Origin: Mycobacterium colombiense
Lineage (GTDB): Bacteria > Actinomycetota > Actinomycetes > Mycobacteriales > Mycobacteriaceae
DNA length: 64,000 nucleotides
Direction: 5' to 3'
Assembly: GCF_001665835.1 (NCBI RefSeq)
Contig: NZ_LZSX01000089.1
Span: forward strand, 166,485-230,484
Shown: piece after piece, positions 53,519 to 63,780 of the stretch
Layout of the letters: every line of letters starts with the position of its first letter
How positions within the stretch are numbered: the stretch's first letter is position 1
Notes under the pieces: model-generated
Seen by the model: the letters and a program-made list of their open reading frames with translations, nothing else
Database searches by the model: none
What the model was told of the DNA's origin: nothing
Made by a program: the position numbers and the translations under genes

Positions 53519-54670
53519 TCAGTCCCGGACGCGGGTGAACCGGTGCAGCAGCCACGCCGGCGGGATCGTCACCACCAGCGTCGCGGCGTACAGGTACAAC
53601 ATCGAGCCGGTGTAGACGTGCGCGCCGACGATGTAGTCCATCGCGAATTCCATGGTGATCAGGTGGATCAGGAAGATCTCGTAGGAGATCTCCCCCAGCC
53701 ACACCATCGGGCGGCTGGCCAGGATTCGCGAATACCAGCCTTGGATACTGGGAGCGCCGCCCAGGGCCAGCGGTGCCACCGCGAGCGCGGCGATGACGGC
53801 ATAGAAGCACGTCTTGAACAACGCCTCGCTCAGCGTCGCCGGGGAGGTCGTGGGCGCGCCGGCGATGGGCGTGGACACGATGAAATAGCAGATGACGGCC
53901 AGCGGTATGGCCACGAATCCGTAGCCGCGCACCCCCATCTCCTGCAGCACGGTGAGAATCATTCCGGCGAGGAACCAGGCCAGATAGGTGGGCAGCCACA
54001 GCCGGGCGCCGTCGGGAAACCAGTGATCGGTGTGCACCAGGACCAGCCAGGCCGGGCTGATCAACAGCATCCCCGCCAGGGCGCCCAGCACCAGTTTCGG
54101 CTGCCACTGCCGCCGGGAGATCACCACCAGCAGCAGGTAGGCCAGCAGCGGCAGGATGACGTAGAACGAGCCCTCCACCGCCAGGCTCCACATCTGCGTC
54201 AGCCCCTGGTGCAGATACTTGCCCAGGTAGCCGTTGCAGTAGATCTGCGTCAGCGTCAGGTTGCGCGCCAGCCCCAGCCAGCTGTGTCCGGGGTTCGGCC
54301 CGGCTTCGTGGTAGTGGTACAGCACGTAGGCGAACAGCACGGTGATCACGTAGGCGGGCATGATGCGCCGAACCCGGTGCCACGCATAGCGACTCAGCGA
54401 CGGCGGTGCGCCGTTTCTCGCCGCCGACTTCACCCAGGGACGGAACAACAGGTAGCCGGAGAGCACGAAGAAGATCGGCACCCCGATCTCCATTCGGGAA
54501 CCGACCAGGCCCCAATACCCGTGCGTGTATTTGCCGGTGGTGTAGGCCGCGTGGGTGCCTACGACGAGGAGCGCGGCGACCGCACGGATCCCGGTCAGCG
54601 AGGCGATTCGGTCGACGCGAGAGGTCTGCTCGAGCCCGCCCTGGGTGTCTTGCTCTTCGGACAGCGTCAT
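53519..54670 (-). CDS. membrane acyltransferase (acyltransferase 3 family, Rv1254-like)
   Basis: 383 residues with about ten membrane helices. Family motifs: LTGIRAVAALLVVGTHAAY with catalytic-type His, GVPIFFVLSGYLLFRPW, and SLAVEGSFYVILPLL with the conserved acidic residue. It transfers an acyl group to a sugar or lipid at the membrane; target unknown. Starts within the deaD stop (ATGA), so it is co-expressed with deaD. Confidence 0.9.
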   Translation of the reverse strand: MTLSEEQDTQGGLEQTSRVDRIASLTGIRAVAALLVVGTHAAYTTGKYTHGYWGLVGSRMEIGVPIFFVLSGYLLFRPWVKSAARNGAPPSLSRYAWHRVRRIMPAYVITVLFAYVLYHYHEAGPNPGHSWLGLARNLTLTQIYCNGYLGKYLHQGLTQMWSLAVEGSFYVILPLLAYLLLVVISRRQWQPKLVLGALAGMLLISPAWLVLVHTDHWFPDGARLWLPTYLAWFLAGMILTVLQEMGVRGYGFVAIPLAVICYFIVSTPIAGAPTTSPATLSEALFKTCFYAVIAALAVAPLALGGAPSIQGWYSRILASRPMVWLGEISYEIFLIHLITMEFAMDYIVGAHVYTGSMLYLYAATLVVTIPPAWLLHRFTRVRD

Positions 54671-56370
54671 CCGCCGTGTTTCCTGCGCGGCTTCCCACCG
54701 TCTCGGCCGCGGGGCTTGTTGGCTGATGACCGCTCCGGCTGAAGGTTGATCAGCACGCCCGAAATGCGGGTGTTCTCAAGCCTTTTGAAGGTCGAGTTGG
54801 GCAGCTTGGCCGGCAACTCCACCAGGGAGAAATCCGGTCCGATCGCGATGTGGCCGAAATCGCTGCGATGCAGCCCGCCCTCGTTGGCGATGGCGCCGAC
54901 GATCGCGCCCGGGCCGATCTTGTGCCGCTTGCCCACCGCGATGCGATAGGTGGCGAAGGGCTTTGCATTCCTTGGCCTTTCGGGGCGTTCCCGGCGTTCG
55001 GTGCGCCGCTCGCGTCGCTCCGGCGGCGGTTCGGGCGCCATCAGGAATTCCTCGCCGTCGCGGGATTGCAACGCCAGCGCGGCGGCGATGTCGGCCATCG
55101 GGGTGTCGTGCTCGCGTTCGTAATCCTCGACCAACTTGCGGAACAGCTCGATTCCGGGTGAACCGAGCGCGCTGGTGATGGAGTCGGCGAACTTGGCCAC
55201 CCGCTGGGCGTTGACGTCCTCGACGGTGGGCAATTCGGTTTCGGTGAGGGTTTGGCGCGTGGCCTTCTCGATCGCCTTGAGCAGGTGGCGCTCTCGCGGG
55301 GAGACGAACAGCAGCGCGGCTCCCGAACGTCCGGCCCGGCCGGTGCGCCCGATCCGGTGCACGTACGACTCGGTGTCGTGCGGGATGTCGTAGTTGACCA
55401 CGTGCGATATCCGCTCCACGTCCAGCCCGCGCGCGGCCACGTCGGTGGCGACCAGGATGTCGATGCTGCCGTCCTTCAGGGCGGCGACGGTCCGCTCGCG
55501 CTGAGCCTGCGGGATGTCCCCGTTGATGGCGGCCGCGGAAAACCCTCGGGCCCTGAGCTTTTCCGCGACTTCCTCGGTGGCCTGTTTGGTCCTGACGAAG
55601 ATGATCATCGCCTCGAACGACTCGACTTCCAGGACCCGTGTCAGCGCGTCCATCTTGCGCGGGCCGGCGACCTGGATGTAGCGCTGCGAAATGTTCTCGG
55701 CGGTAGCGGTTTTCGATTTGGTGCTGACCTCGAGCGGGTCGTGCAGATACTTGGTGGTGATCTTGCGGATCGCGGGCGGCATGGTCGCGGAGAACAGCGC
55801 CACCTGTTTGTATTCCGGGGTCTCGGACAGGATGCGATCGACTTCTTCGGAGAAGCCCATGGCGAGCATTTCGTCCGCCTCGTCGAGAACCAGGTAGTCG
55901 ACGTGGGACAGGTCCAGCGTCCCGCGCTCGAGGTGGTCGATGACCCGACCCGGCGTGCCCACCACCACGTGGGCGCCCCGGCGCAGCCCGGCCAGCTGGA
56001 CGCCATAGGACGAGCCGCCGTAGATCGGCAGCACGTTGATCTTGGGCAGGTGGGCCCCGTACCGGCTGAACGCCTCGGCCACCTGGAGGGCCAGTTCCCG
56101 GGTGGGGGCGAGCACCAGTGCCTGGGTGGCGGTGCTGGTGACGTCGATCTTGGACAGGATCGGGATCGCGAACGCGGCGGTCTTGCCCGTGCCGGTCTGG
56201 GCCAGGCCGACGACGTCGGAGCCCGCCATCAGCGCCGGGATCGTGGCGGCCTGAATGCCGGTGGGCGACTCGTAGCCGACATCGGCGATCGCCCGCAGGA
56301 CCGAGGGATTGATCTGCAGGTCGGCAAAGGTCGTTGAGGCAGCTTCAGTCGAGCTGTCCGAGAGGGTCAT
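54667..56370 (-). CDS. deaD: DEAD-box RNA helicase DeaD
   Basis: 567 residues. Q-motif with ADVGYESPTGIQ, motif I AQTGTGKTAAF, motif II VLDEADEMLAMG, motif III SATMP, and motif VI HRIGRTGRAGRSG. A basic linker (about 440-480) then a DbpA-type RNA-binding domain (RIAVGKRHKIGPGAIVGAIANEGG). It unwinds structured RNA in ribosome assembly and mRNA turnover. Confidence 0.95.
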   Translation of the reverse strand: MTLSDSSTEAASTTFADLQINPSVLRAIADVGYESPTGIQAATIPALMAGSDVVGLAQTGTGKTAAFAIPILSKIDVTSTATQALVLAPTRELALQVAEAFSRYGAHLPKINVLPIYGGSSYGVQLAGLRRGAHVVVGTPGRVIDHLERGTLDLSHVDYLVLDEADEMLAMGFSEEVDRILSETPEYKQVALFSATMPPAIRKITTKYLHDPLEVSTKSKTATAENISQRYIQVAGPRKMDALTRVLEVESFEAMIIFVRTKQATEEVAEKLRARGFSAAAINGDIPQAQRERTVAALKDGSIDILVATDVAARGLDVERISHVVNYDIPHDTESYVHRIGRTGRAGRSGAALLFVSPRERHLLKAIEKATRQTLTETELPTVEDVNAQRVAKFADSITSALGSPGIELFRKLVEDYEREHDTPMADIAAALALQSRDGEEFLMAPEPPPERRERRTERRERPERPRNAKPFATYRIAVGKRHKIGPGAIVGAIANEGGLHRSDFGHIAIGPDFSLVELPAKLPNSTFKRLENTRISGVLINLQPERSSANKPRGRDGGKPRRKHGG

Positions 56371-56468
56371 CGTCCAAGGAGTCTAGTGGTGATCGCGAGC
56401 TCAGCGGACCTGAGCGCTGCCGGTGATCATCAGCACACCCGGCCATGCCTGCCACGGCCCCGGAGCCG

Positions 56469-57071
56469 ATGACGGTACGGTGCGGAGATGTGTGGTCGTT
56501 GCCGTGTCGTACCGAGCCACTGACCGGCTCGGCCGCTGTCGCTCTCATCGCCTTCACGTTGACCGGCTGCGGTTCGGGGGATTCCACCGTCGCGAAGACG
56601 CCGCAGGCCAGGACGTCGGAGACCGCGTCGATCACGGCGCCGGCCACGCCGACGGCCGCCGCCCCACCCGGCAACGCCCCGCCGACCGATCCCTGCGCGG
56701 TCAACCTCGCGTCGCCCACCATCGCGAAGGTGGTGTCCGAGCTGCCCCGCGACCCGCGCAGCCAGCAGCCATGGAACCCCGAGCCGCTGGCCGGCAACTA
56801 CAACCAGTGCGCGCAGCTGTCGGCGATCATCATCAAGGCCAACACCAATGCGATCGCTCCGACCACCCGTGCGGTGCTGTTCCACCTCGGCCAGTTCATT
56901 CCGCAGGGCGTGCCCGACACCTACGGATTCAACGGCGTTGACCCGGCGCAAACCACGGGCGATACGGTGGCGCTGACCTATCCCGGCGGGATCAACGGCC
57001 TGAACACCGACGTGAAATTCCACTGGAACGGCAACACGGTCGAACTCATCGGCAACACCCCGGCCCACTAA
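56469..57071 (+). CDS. lprE: lipoprotein LprE
   Basis: 200 residues from the ATG at 56469; a GTG at 56490 fits the M. tuberculosis start better (VWSLPC), and an ATG at 56445 is also open. Type II signal with lipobox LTGC, then CGSGDSTVAKTP as in LprE. A Ser/Ala/Pro-rich linker precedes a domain with LASPTIAKVVSELPRDPRSQQPW and NQCAQLSAIII. Exposed at the surface; function unclear. Divergent from deaD. Confidence 0.9.
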   Translation: MTVRCGDVWSLPCRTEPLTGSAAVALIAFTLTGCGSGDSTVAKTPQARTSETASITAPATPTAAAPPGNAPPTDPCAVNLASPTIAKVVSELPRDPRSQQPWNPEPLAGNYNQCAQLSAIIIKANTNAIAPTTRAVLFHLGQFIPQGVPDTYGFNGVDPAQTTGDTVALTYPGGINGLNTDVKFHWNGNTVELIGNTPAH

Positions 57072-57123
57072 TCTCCGGGCGCGCCCGCCGCGCACGGCCC
57101 TCCTGTCGGAGCGCTCACCTACA

Positions 57124-60100
57124 GTGGCTCCAGTGTTGGTCTCCGGCGACAGCATCGTGTACAGCGCATCGGACCTTGCCGCCGCCGCCCGCTGCGAATT
57201 CGCGCTCTTGCGGGACTTCGACGCGAAGCTGGGCCGCGGGCCCGCCGCCACCGTCGAGGACGACCTGCTCGCGCGGACCGCCGAGCTCGGCAGTGAACAC
57301 GAGCGACGCGAACTCGCCTCACTGCGCGACCGGTTCGGGCAGGCCGTCGCGATCATCGGCCGCCCGGCCTACACGCCAGCCGGCCTGGCGGCCGCCGCCG
57401 ACGCCACCCGCCGTGCCGTCGCCGACCGCGCGCCCGTGGTGTATCAGGCCGCGATGTTCGACAGCCGCTTCGTCGGCTTCGCCGACTTCCTGGTGCGCGA
57501 CGGCGAGCGGTACCGCGTCGTCGACACCAAACTGGCCCGCTCGGCCAAGGTGACCGCGCTGTTGCAGCTGGCCGCCTACGCCGACGCTTTGGCCGCCTCA
57601 GGCATCCCGGTCGCACCGGAGGCCGAGCTGCGGCTGGGCGATGGAACCGCGGTGCGGCACCGCGTGTGCGACCTGATCCCGGTGTACCGCTCGCAGCGGG
57701 CCAGGCTGCAGCGCCTCCTCGATGAGCACTACGCGGGCGGCGCCGCGGTCCGCTGGGACGACGAGGGCGTGGCAGCGTGCTTTCACTGCCCGCTGTGCCT
57801 CGAACAGCTGCGGGCGGCCGACGACGTCCTATTGGTCGCCGGCATGCGAGTAGGCCAGCGGGACAAGCTCTTTGACGCCGGGATCAGCACCGTCGCCGAG
57901 CTGGCCGATCATCGCGGACCGGTGCCCGACCTGGCGGCCGGCGCGCTGGACAAACTGACCATCCAGGCGAAACTGCAAGTCCGGCAACGCGAGACCGGCG
58001 TTCCTCAGGTCCAGGTCATCGACGCGCAGCCGCTCGCCCTGCTGCCCGAGCCCGACCCGGGGGACCTGTTCTTCGACTTCGAAGGCGACCCGCTGTGGAC
58101 CACCGACGGGCGCGAGTGGGGCCTGGAATACCTGTTCGGTGTTCTGGAGGCCGGGCCGACGGGCAGGTTTCGCCCGCTGTGGGCGCACAACCGGGCCGAC
58201 GAACGCAAGGCGCTGATCGACTTTCTGGCGCTGGTGGCCAAGCGCCGCAAGCGCCGGCCCAACATGCACATCTATCATTACGCGCCCTACGAGAAGACCG
58301 CGCTGTTGCGACTGGCCGGGCGCTACGGAGTGGGCGAGGACGAGGTCGACGAACTGCTCCGCAGCGGTACGCTGGTCGACCTTTATCCGTTGGTGCGCAG
58401 GAGCATTCGCGTGGGCGCGGAGTCGTTCAGCCTCAAGGCGTTGGAGCCGCTCTACATGGGGGCTCAACTGCGCGCGGGCGACGTGACCACGGCCACCGGT
58501 TCGATCACCTCCTACGCACGGTACTGCGAACTGCAGGCGGACGGCCGCGGCGACGAGGCCGCATCAGTGCTCAAGGAGATCGAGGACTACAACCACTACG
58601 ACTGCCGGTCGACTCAGGAGCTGCGGAACTGGCTGATGCTGCGCGCCTATGAATCCGGCGTGGTACCGATCGGCGCCCAGCCGGTGGCCGACGGCAACAC
58701 CGTCGACGACCGCGACCAGCTGGCGCTGACTTTGGCGGCGTTCACCGGAACCGCCGGCGTCGACGACCGCACCCCGCAGCAGACGGCGGTGGCGCTGCTG
58801 GCCGCGGCGCGCGGCTACCACCGGCGCGAGGACAAGCCGTTCTGGTGGGCGCATTTCGACCGGCTGAACTTCCCCATCGAGGAGTGGTCGGACAACAGCG
58901 ATGTGTTCGTCGCCGAGCACGCGTCGGTCTGCGTCGACTGGCACACGCCTGCCCGCGCGCGCAAGCCGCAGCGGCGGCTGCAGCTACGCGGCGAGCTGGC
59001 GCGTGGCGACTTGAAGAGCGACGTCTTTGCGCTCTACCATCCGCCGGCGCCGCCCGGCATGACCGACAGCCCGGACCGGCGGGCGGCCGGGCGGGCCTCG
59101 GTCGTCGAGGCCGACGATCCGGCGGTGCCCAGCGAAGTGGTGGTTCTCGAACGAGTTGGCAGCGACGGCAACACCTTTCACCAGGTGCCGTTCGCGCTGA
59201 CACCCGGCCCGCCCATCCCGACGACGGCCCTGCGGGAATCGATCGAGGCGACCGCCGCCTCGGTGGCCGCCGGATTGCCTCAACTACCCGACAGCGCAAT
59301 CGTCGACGTGCTGTTGCGCCGCGCGCCCCGCGCGCGCAGCGGCGCACCCCTGCCACGTAGCGACGACACCGCCGCCGACATCACCGCGGCGCTACTGGAT
59401 CTGGACTCGTCGTACCTGGCGGTGCACGGGCCGCCCGGCACCGGCAAGACGCACACCGCCGCCCGGGTGATCCATGAGCTGGTCACCAAACACGCCTGGC
59501 GCGTCGGCGTGGTCGCGCAGTCGCACGCCACCGTGGAGAACGTGCTGGACTGCGTGATCGACGCCGGCCTGGATCCGCAACGGATCGCGAAGAAGCGCAA
59601 CGACCACCGGGCCCCGCGCTGGCGCGAGATCGACGGTGGCGCCTACGCCGCGTTCCTCGCCGACACGCCGGGATGCGTGATCGGCGGAACGGCATGGGAT
59701 TTCGCCAACGCAAACCGGATACCGCCGGGAAGCCTGGATCTGCTGGTGATCGACGAAGCCGGCCAATTCTGTTTGGCCAACACCATCGCCGTGGCCCCGG
59801 CCGCGGCCAACCTGCTGCTGCTCGGGGACCCACAGCAGCTACCGCAAGTCAGCCAGGGCACCCATCCGGAGCCGGTGGACACGTCCGCGCTGGAATGGCT
59901 GGTCGACGGTCAGCGCACCCTACCCGACGAGCGCGGCTACTTTCTGGACCTCTCCTACCGCATGCATCCGGCGGTCTGCGCGGCGGTTTCGGCGCTGTCC
60001 TACGAGGACAGACTGCATTCCCACGACTGCACCGCCGCCCGCCACCTCGCCGGGTATCAGCCCGGCGTTCAGCTGCTTTCGGTTGAGCACCAGGGCAATT

Positions 60101-60546
60101 CGACGGAGAGCCCCGAGGAGGCCGATGCGATCGTCGCCGAGATCAACCGGCTGCTCGGCGCGTCCTGGACCGACGAACACGGCAACCGGGCGCTGACCGC
60201 CGCCGACGTGCTGGTGTTGGCGCCCTACAACGCCCAGGTGGCGCTGCTGCGCCGCCGGTTCTCCGCCGCGCAGCTCGAGGGAGTGCGGGTCGGGACGGTC
60301 GACAAGTTCCAGGGCGGACAGGCGCCGGTGGTCTTCATCTCGATGACGGTGTCGTCCATGGACGTAGTGCCCCGCGGAATCTCCTTCCTGCTCAACAGGA
60401 ATCGGCTCAACGTCGCGGTGAGCCGGGCCCAGTACGCGGCCGTGCTGGTGCGCTCCCCGTCGCTGACGGAATATCTGCCGGCCACACCGGCGGGCCTGAT
60501 CGACCTGGGCGCATTCCTGGCGCTCACGCAGCCCGATCTGCGGTGA
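57124..60546 (+). CDS. RecB-like nuclease / DNA2-UPF1-type helicase fusion (Rv1251c-like)
   Basis: 1,140 codons from a GTG. N-terminal TM0106-type RecB nuclease: SASDLAAAARCEFALLRD, and the ADFLVRDGERYRVVDTKLARS ... LLQLAAYADAL pattern with Asp, Asp-x-Lys and QxxxY. A CxxC (CFHCPLC, about residue 219) follows. Then a YprB-like RNase H-fold (DLFFDFEGDPLW). The C-terminal superfamily 1 helicase has GPPGTGKTHTA, VIDEAGQF, GDPQQLPQV, SYRMHP and RLNVAVSRAQ. It probably unwinds and cuts DNA in repair. Confidence 0.92.
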   Translation: MAPVLVSGDSIVYSASDLAAAARCEFALLRDFDAKLGRGPAATVEDDLLARTAELGSEHERRELASLRDRFGQAVAIIGRPAYTPAGLAAAADATRRAVADRAPVVYQAAMFDSRFVGFADFLVRDGERYRVVDTKLARSAKVTALLQLAAYADALAASGIPVAPEAELRLGDGTAVRHRVCDLIPVYRSQRARLQRLLDEHYAGGAAVRWDDEGVAACFHCPLCLEQLRAADDVLLVAGMRVGQRDKLFDAGISTVAELADHRGPVPDLAAGALDKLTIQAKLQVRQRETGVPQVQVIDAQPLALLPEPDPGDLFFDFEGDPLWTTDGREWGLEYLFGVLEAGPTGRFRPLWAHNRADERKALIDFLALVAKRRKRRPNMHIYHYAPYEKTALLRLAGRYGVGEDEVDELLRSGTLVDLYPLVRRSIRVGAESFSLKALEPLYMGAQLRAGDVTTATGSITSYARYCELQADGRGDEAASVLKEIEDYNHYDCRSTQELRNWLMLRAYESGVVPIGAQPVADGNTVDDRDQLALTLAAFTGTAGVDDRTPQQTAVALLAAARGYHRREDKPFWWAHFDRLNFPIEEWSDNSDVFVAEHASVCVDWHTPARARKPQRRLQLRGELARGDLKSDVFALYHPPAPPGMTDSPDRRAAGRASVVEADDPAVPSEVVVLERVGSDGNTFHQVPFALTPGPPIPTTALRESIEATAASVAAGLPQLPDSAIVDVLLRRAPRARSGAPLPRSDDTAADITAALLDLDSSYLAVHGPPGTGKTHTAARVIHELVTKHAWRVGVVAQSHATVENVLDCVIDAGLDPQRIAKKRNDHRAPRWREIDGGAYAAFLADTPGCVIGGTAWDFANANRIPPGSLDLLVIDEAGQFCLANTIAVAPAAANLLLLGDPQQLPQVSQGTHPEPVDTSALEWLVDGQRTLPDERGYFLDLSYRMHPAVCAAVSALSYEDRLHSHDCTAARHLAGYQPGVQLLSVEHQGNSTESPEEADAIVAEINRLLGASWTDEHGNRALTAADVLVLAPYNAQVALLRRRFSAAQLEGVRVGTVDKFQGGQAPVVFISMTVSSMDVVPRGISFLLNRNRLNVAVSRAQYAAVLVRSPSLTEYLPATPAGLIDLGAFLALTQPDLR

Positions 60547-60554
60547 CCGCCGCC

Positions 60555-62543
60555 CTAACCGGTTGACGAGTGCCGCCCCGTTGCGGTGGGGTCGTCGTCC
60601 GGATCGGAGCGGTGATGGTAACCCCGCAACGATTCACCGTCGGTGAAGTGAAGGCCCGCCGATCCGTTGTGGTGGCGGCGCGGCGGCCGGGTGGGCCGAT
60701 CACCGGGTGGCATGGATCTGGGTGGGCGCCGCACCGCCACCTGGCGAAGGCGTTTGCCGCTGTCCACGTGAGACCCGTTGTGGGCGTAGCCGATTGGTTG
60801 AGCCTGCGCGGTGGGTCCGCGCCGTGGTACTCCGCTGGACGCCGGGCGCGGGCGTTCGACCGGCTGCCGCTGCGGCTCGGGATCGCTTCCCCGGGTGTCG
60901 GGCTCGCGCACCAGGACGAATTCCACGTACTCGTCGTCGTCATAGTCGTCGTCGACGACGTCATCGCCGGGGCCGGGCGGATCGTCGCCGCCCCTGCCGT
61001 CACCCTTGCCCGCCCAGGGCGCGGAGCCCACCAGGAACAGCGCGGCGATGATCCCGAACAAGGCGATGAACGCGGGCAACAGCACCGACTGCGACATCGC
61101 GGCCGCGAACGGTTCGCGCAGGAACCCGGGCAACTGCAAGGCGAGTGTGTCCTCGCCGGCGGCGTCCCCGGACGGCTGCCGCGGCATCTCGGCGGTGATC
61201 CGCCACGTCATGAATGCGGCCATGCCGGCGCTGCCGAGCACCGCGCCGAGCTGGCGCACGGAGTTGTACACCGCGGAGCCCGCGCCGGCCAGGTGTGGCG
61301 GCAGGTTACGCGTCGCGGTCGCCGTCAGCGGCGACCACACGAACGCCATCCCGACACCCATCGCGAAGAACGGCAACACCAGCCGCCAGATCGGTGTCGT
61401 CGGCGACATCTCGAAGGTGAGCCAGGTCAGCGCGATCGCCAGCACCGAGAAGCCGAATCCGAGCACCGGTTGCGGGTGGTATTTGTCGACGATCTTGCCG
61501 ACGAACGGGGCGAAGACACCGTTGGCGATGGCCATCGGCGCGATCAGCAGGGCCGAGCGCGTCGGCGACAGCCCGCATACGGTCTGCGCGTAGAACGTCA
61601 GCGGCAGCATCATGGCCGTCGCGGTGAACGAGACGATGGCGACCCCGACGTTGCACAGGCTGAAATCACGGTCGCCGAAGATGATCAGCGGAATCAGCGG
61701 CTCGTGGGCGTTCAGCGCCTGCCAGAACGCGAAGGCCGTCATGAACCCGACGCCCGCGACGATCAAGGCCCAGATCCAGGGTTGCCAGTGCGCGGCCTGC
61801 CCCTGCTGCAGCCCGAACACGATCAGGAAGATGCCGATGCCGGACAGCGCGACCCCGAGCAGGTCGAAGCGGTGCAGCTGGGTGGGCAGCACCGGAATCA
61901 GCCAATAGGCCAGCGCCAGCCCGATGACGCCGATGGGGACGTTGACGAAGAAGATCCACTGCCAGCCCAGCCCGTCGACCAGGACACCGCCGGCCAGCGG
62001 GCCCACCAGGCTGGCCACACCGGCGGTGGCGCCCCACAGGCTCACCGCGACGCCGCGCCGCTCGGACGGGAAGATCCGGGTGATCGTTGACAGGGTCTGC
62101 GGAGTGAGCAGCCCGGCGCCGACGCCCTGCACGACGCGCGCGGCGATCAGCATCGCGGCGCTGCCGGCCAGCCCGCACCACACCGAGGAGGCGGTGAACA
62201 CGATCAGGCCGAACAGGTACAGATTCTTGGGACCGAACCGGTCGCCCAGGCGCCCGGCTACCAGCAACACGACCGCATAGCCCAGCAGGTAGGCGCTGGT
62301 CACCCAGACCACGGTGTCGTAGCCGATGCGCAGGGTGGCCATGATGGTCGGGTTGGCGATCGCGACGATGGTCGAGTCGACCATGATCATGAAGAAGCCG
62401 ATCATCATCGCCCACAGCGGGTTCCAGGGGTTCTGCGACTGCGGCGAGCTCCGGGTGAGAAAGTCCCAGCGGTTGGCGGCCCGGGCCGGCCCCGATCCCG
62501 CGCGCCCCGTTCCTCCGGGCGTGCGGGGCGTAGCCGTGGTCAT
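60555..62543 (-). CDS. DHA2 (14-TM) MFS drug transporter with long charged tail (Rv1250-like)
   Basis: 662 residues from the ATG at 62543. Fourteen membrane helices between about 40 and 510: MVDSTIVAIANPTI (motif D1), GRLGDRFGPKN (motif A), and GVGAGLLTPQTLSTI. The last ~150 residues (513-662) are a cytoplasmic low-complexity tail: an Asp run (DDDYDDDEY), then Arg/Pro/His-rich. Rv1250 is about 579 residues, so the tail is longer here. Probably exports hydrophobic compounds. Its stop is 8 bp from that of the nuclease-helicase, tail to tail. Confidence 0.9.
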   Translation of the reverse strand: MTTATPRTPGGTGRAGSGPARAANRWDFLTRSSPQSQNPWNPLWAMMIGFFMIMVDSTIVAIANPTIMATLRIGYDTVVWVTSAYLLGYAVVLLVAGRLGDRFGPKNLYLFGLIVFTASSVWCGLAGSAAMLIAARVVQGVGAGLLTPQTLSTITRIFPSERRGVAVSLWGATAGVASLVGPLAGGVLVDGLGWQWIFFVNVPIGVIGLALAYWLIPVLPTQLHRFDLLGVALSGIGIFLIVFGLQQGQAAHWQPWIWALIVAGVGFMTAFAFWQALNAHEPLIPLIIFGDRDFSLCNVGVAIVSFTATAMMLPLTFYAQTVCGLSPTRSALLIAPMAIANGVFAPFVGKIVDKYHPQPVLGFGFSVLAIALTWLTFEMSPTTPIWRLVLPFFAMGVGMAFVWSPLTATATRNLPPHLAGAGSAVYNSVRQLGAVLGSAGMAAFMTWRITAEMPRQPSGDAAGEDTLALQLPGFLREPFAAAMSQSVLLPAFIALFGIIAALFLVGSAPWAGKGDGRGGDDPPGPGDDVVDDDYDDDEYVEFVLVREPDTRGSDPEPQRQPVERPRPASSGVPRRGPTAQAQPIGYAHNGSHVDSGKRLRQVAVRRPPRSMPPGDRPTRPPRRHHNGSAGLHFTDGESLRGYHHRSDPDDDPTATGRHSSTG

Positions 62544-62815
62544 CCACCCCACCTCGTTTCGCTCCCGACGATGCTGTTCAGCCGTATCGGCCCGGCTGGT
62601 CGACCGGCCCAACCCACGCCGGTGATACACCACGCGCGGGGCGCGGTAAACAGCATGAGGACCGACGAACGGCACGGACCGTCGCAAAACATCCAGCCTG
62701 ATTATTCCCGGTGAGGCAATAGGCCGGCACCCAAGGACCCGGTCAGGGCGCATAACGCGTCGGTATTCGCCGCGGGCGCGTTAGCCTGGGGGAACGCCAT
62801 CTGCAGGAGAGAAAT

Positions 62816-63595
62816 ATGCGGGCTCGACGGAAAAGGTCGCCGAACCGGTTCTTCACCATGTCCAACGCGGGACAGCAGCCGACCGCCAAGAACGGTCGAC
62901 CCAAAATGTCCGCGCGGGCATTGGCCCAGGTCATCGAGCGGAGCTCGTGGATACAGGGCCCGGCCGCCGAGGCCTATGTGACCCGGCTGCGCAACGCGCA
63001 CCCCAATGCCGCCCCGGCGGAGATCATGGCCAAGCTGCAGAAGCGCTACCTGGCCATCGTGACGGCCGGCGGCGTTGCCGTAGGGGCCGCCGCGACCGTT
63101 CCCGGCATCGGCACGATCAGCGCATTGTCCGCGGCGGCCGCGGAAACGGTGACGTTCCTGGAGGCCACCGCGTTCTTCGTGTTGGCGACGGCGGTGGTCT
63201 ACGACATTCCGGCAGATCACCGGGAACGGCGCCGCGCGCTGGTGCTGGGGGTCCTGGCCGGTGACAACAGCGAGCAAGCCGTCGCCCAGCTGATCGGCCC
63301 GCGCCGCACCAACGGCGGCTGGATCTCCGAGAGCCTGGCCGCCCTGCCGCTGTCGTCGATGTCGAAGCTGAACTCGCGGCTGCTCAAGTCGTGGGTCCGC
63401 AAGTACACCGTGCGGCGCGGCGCCCTGCTGTTCGGCAAACTGCTGCCGGTAGGAATCGGGGTCGTGGTGGGCGCCATCGGCAATTACCTCGCCGGCAAGA
63501 AGATGATCCGCAACGCCAACAAGGCGTTCGGCGCCCCGCCGGTGCGCTGGCCCCGCGCGCTGCATCTGGTGCCCCCGATCCACGAAGCCGGCTAG
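62816..63595 (+). CDS. membrane-associated protein (Rv1249c-like)
   Basis: 259 residues from an ATG with GGAGAG upstream (62807-62812); M15 at 62858 is an alternative. A basic N-terminus, an Ala/Gly-rich hydrophobic stretch (LAIVTAGGVAVGAAATVPGIGTISALSAA, split here only for description) near 78-105, and a second hydrophobic region near 205-225 (FGKLLPVGIGVVVGAIG). Like colicin-pore or EcsC-type helical hairpins, but I cannot name a function. Upstream of kgd. Confidence 0.8.
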   Translation: MRARRKRSPNRFFTMSNAGQQPTAKNGRPKMSARALAQVIERSSWIQGPAAEAYVTRLRNAHPNAAPAEIMAKLQKRYLAIVTAGGVAVGAAATVPGIGTISALSAAAAETVTFLEATAFFVLATAVVYDIPADHRERRRALVLGVLAGDNSEQAVAQLIGPRRTNGGWISESLAALPLSSMSKLNSRLLKSWVRKYTVRRGALLFGKLLPVGIGVVVGAIGNYLAGKKMIRNANKAFGAPPVRWPRALHLVPPIHEAG

Positions 63596-63780
63596 CCCCC
63601 TCCGCCGTCCTCATGCCCCCCGGTCAACCTGGCGGATCGGCGGCGAAAGGTTAGCCTTTATAGGGCGGAAACAATGGGTACCGCCCTGGGTGTGAGGTGT
63701 TCGGCCCTCCGGGGCCGACAAGGGTGCAGGCGCCACGGGAATGCGCTTGCGGAACAGAAGGATTGAGGCGAACTGCGGTC

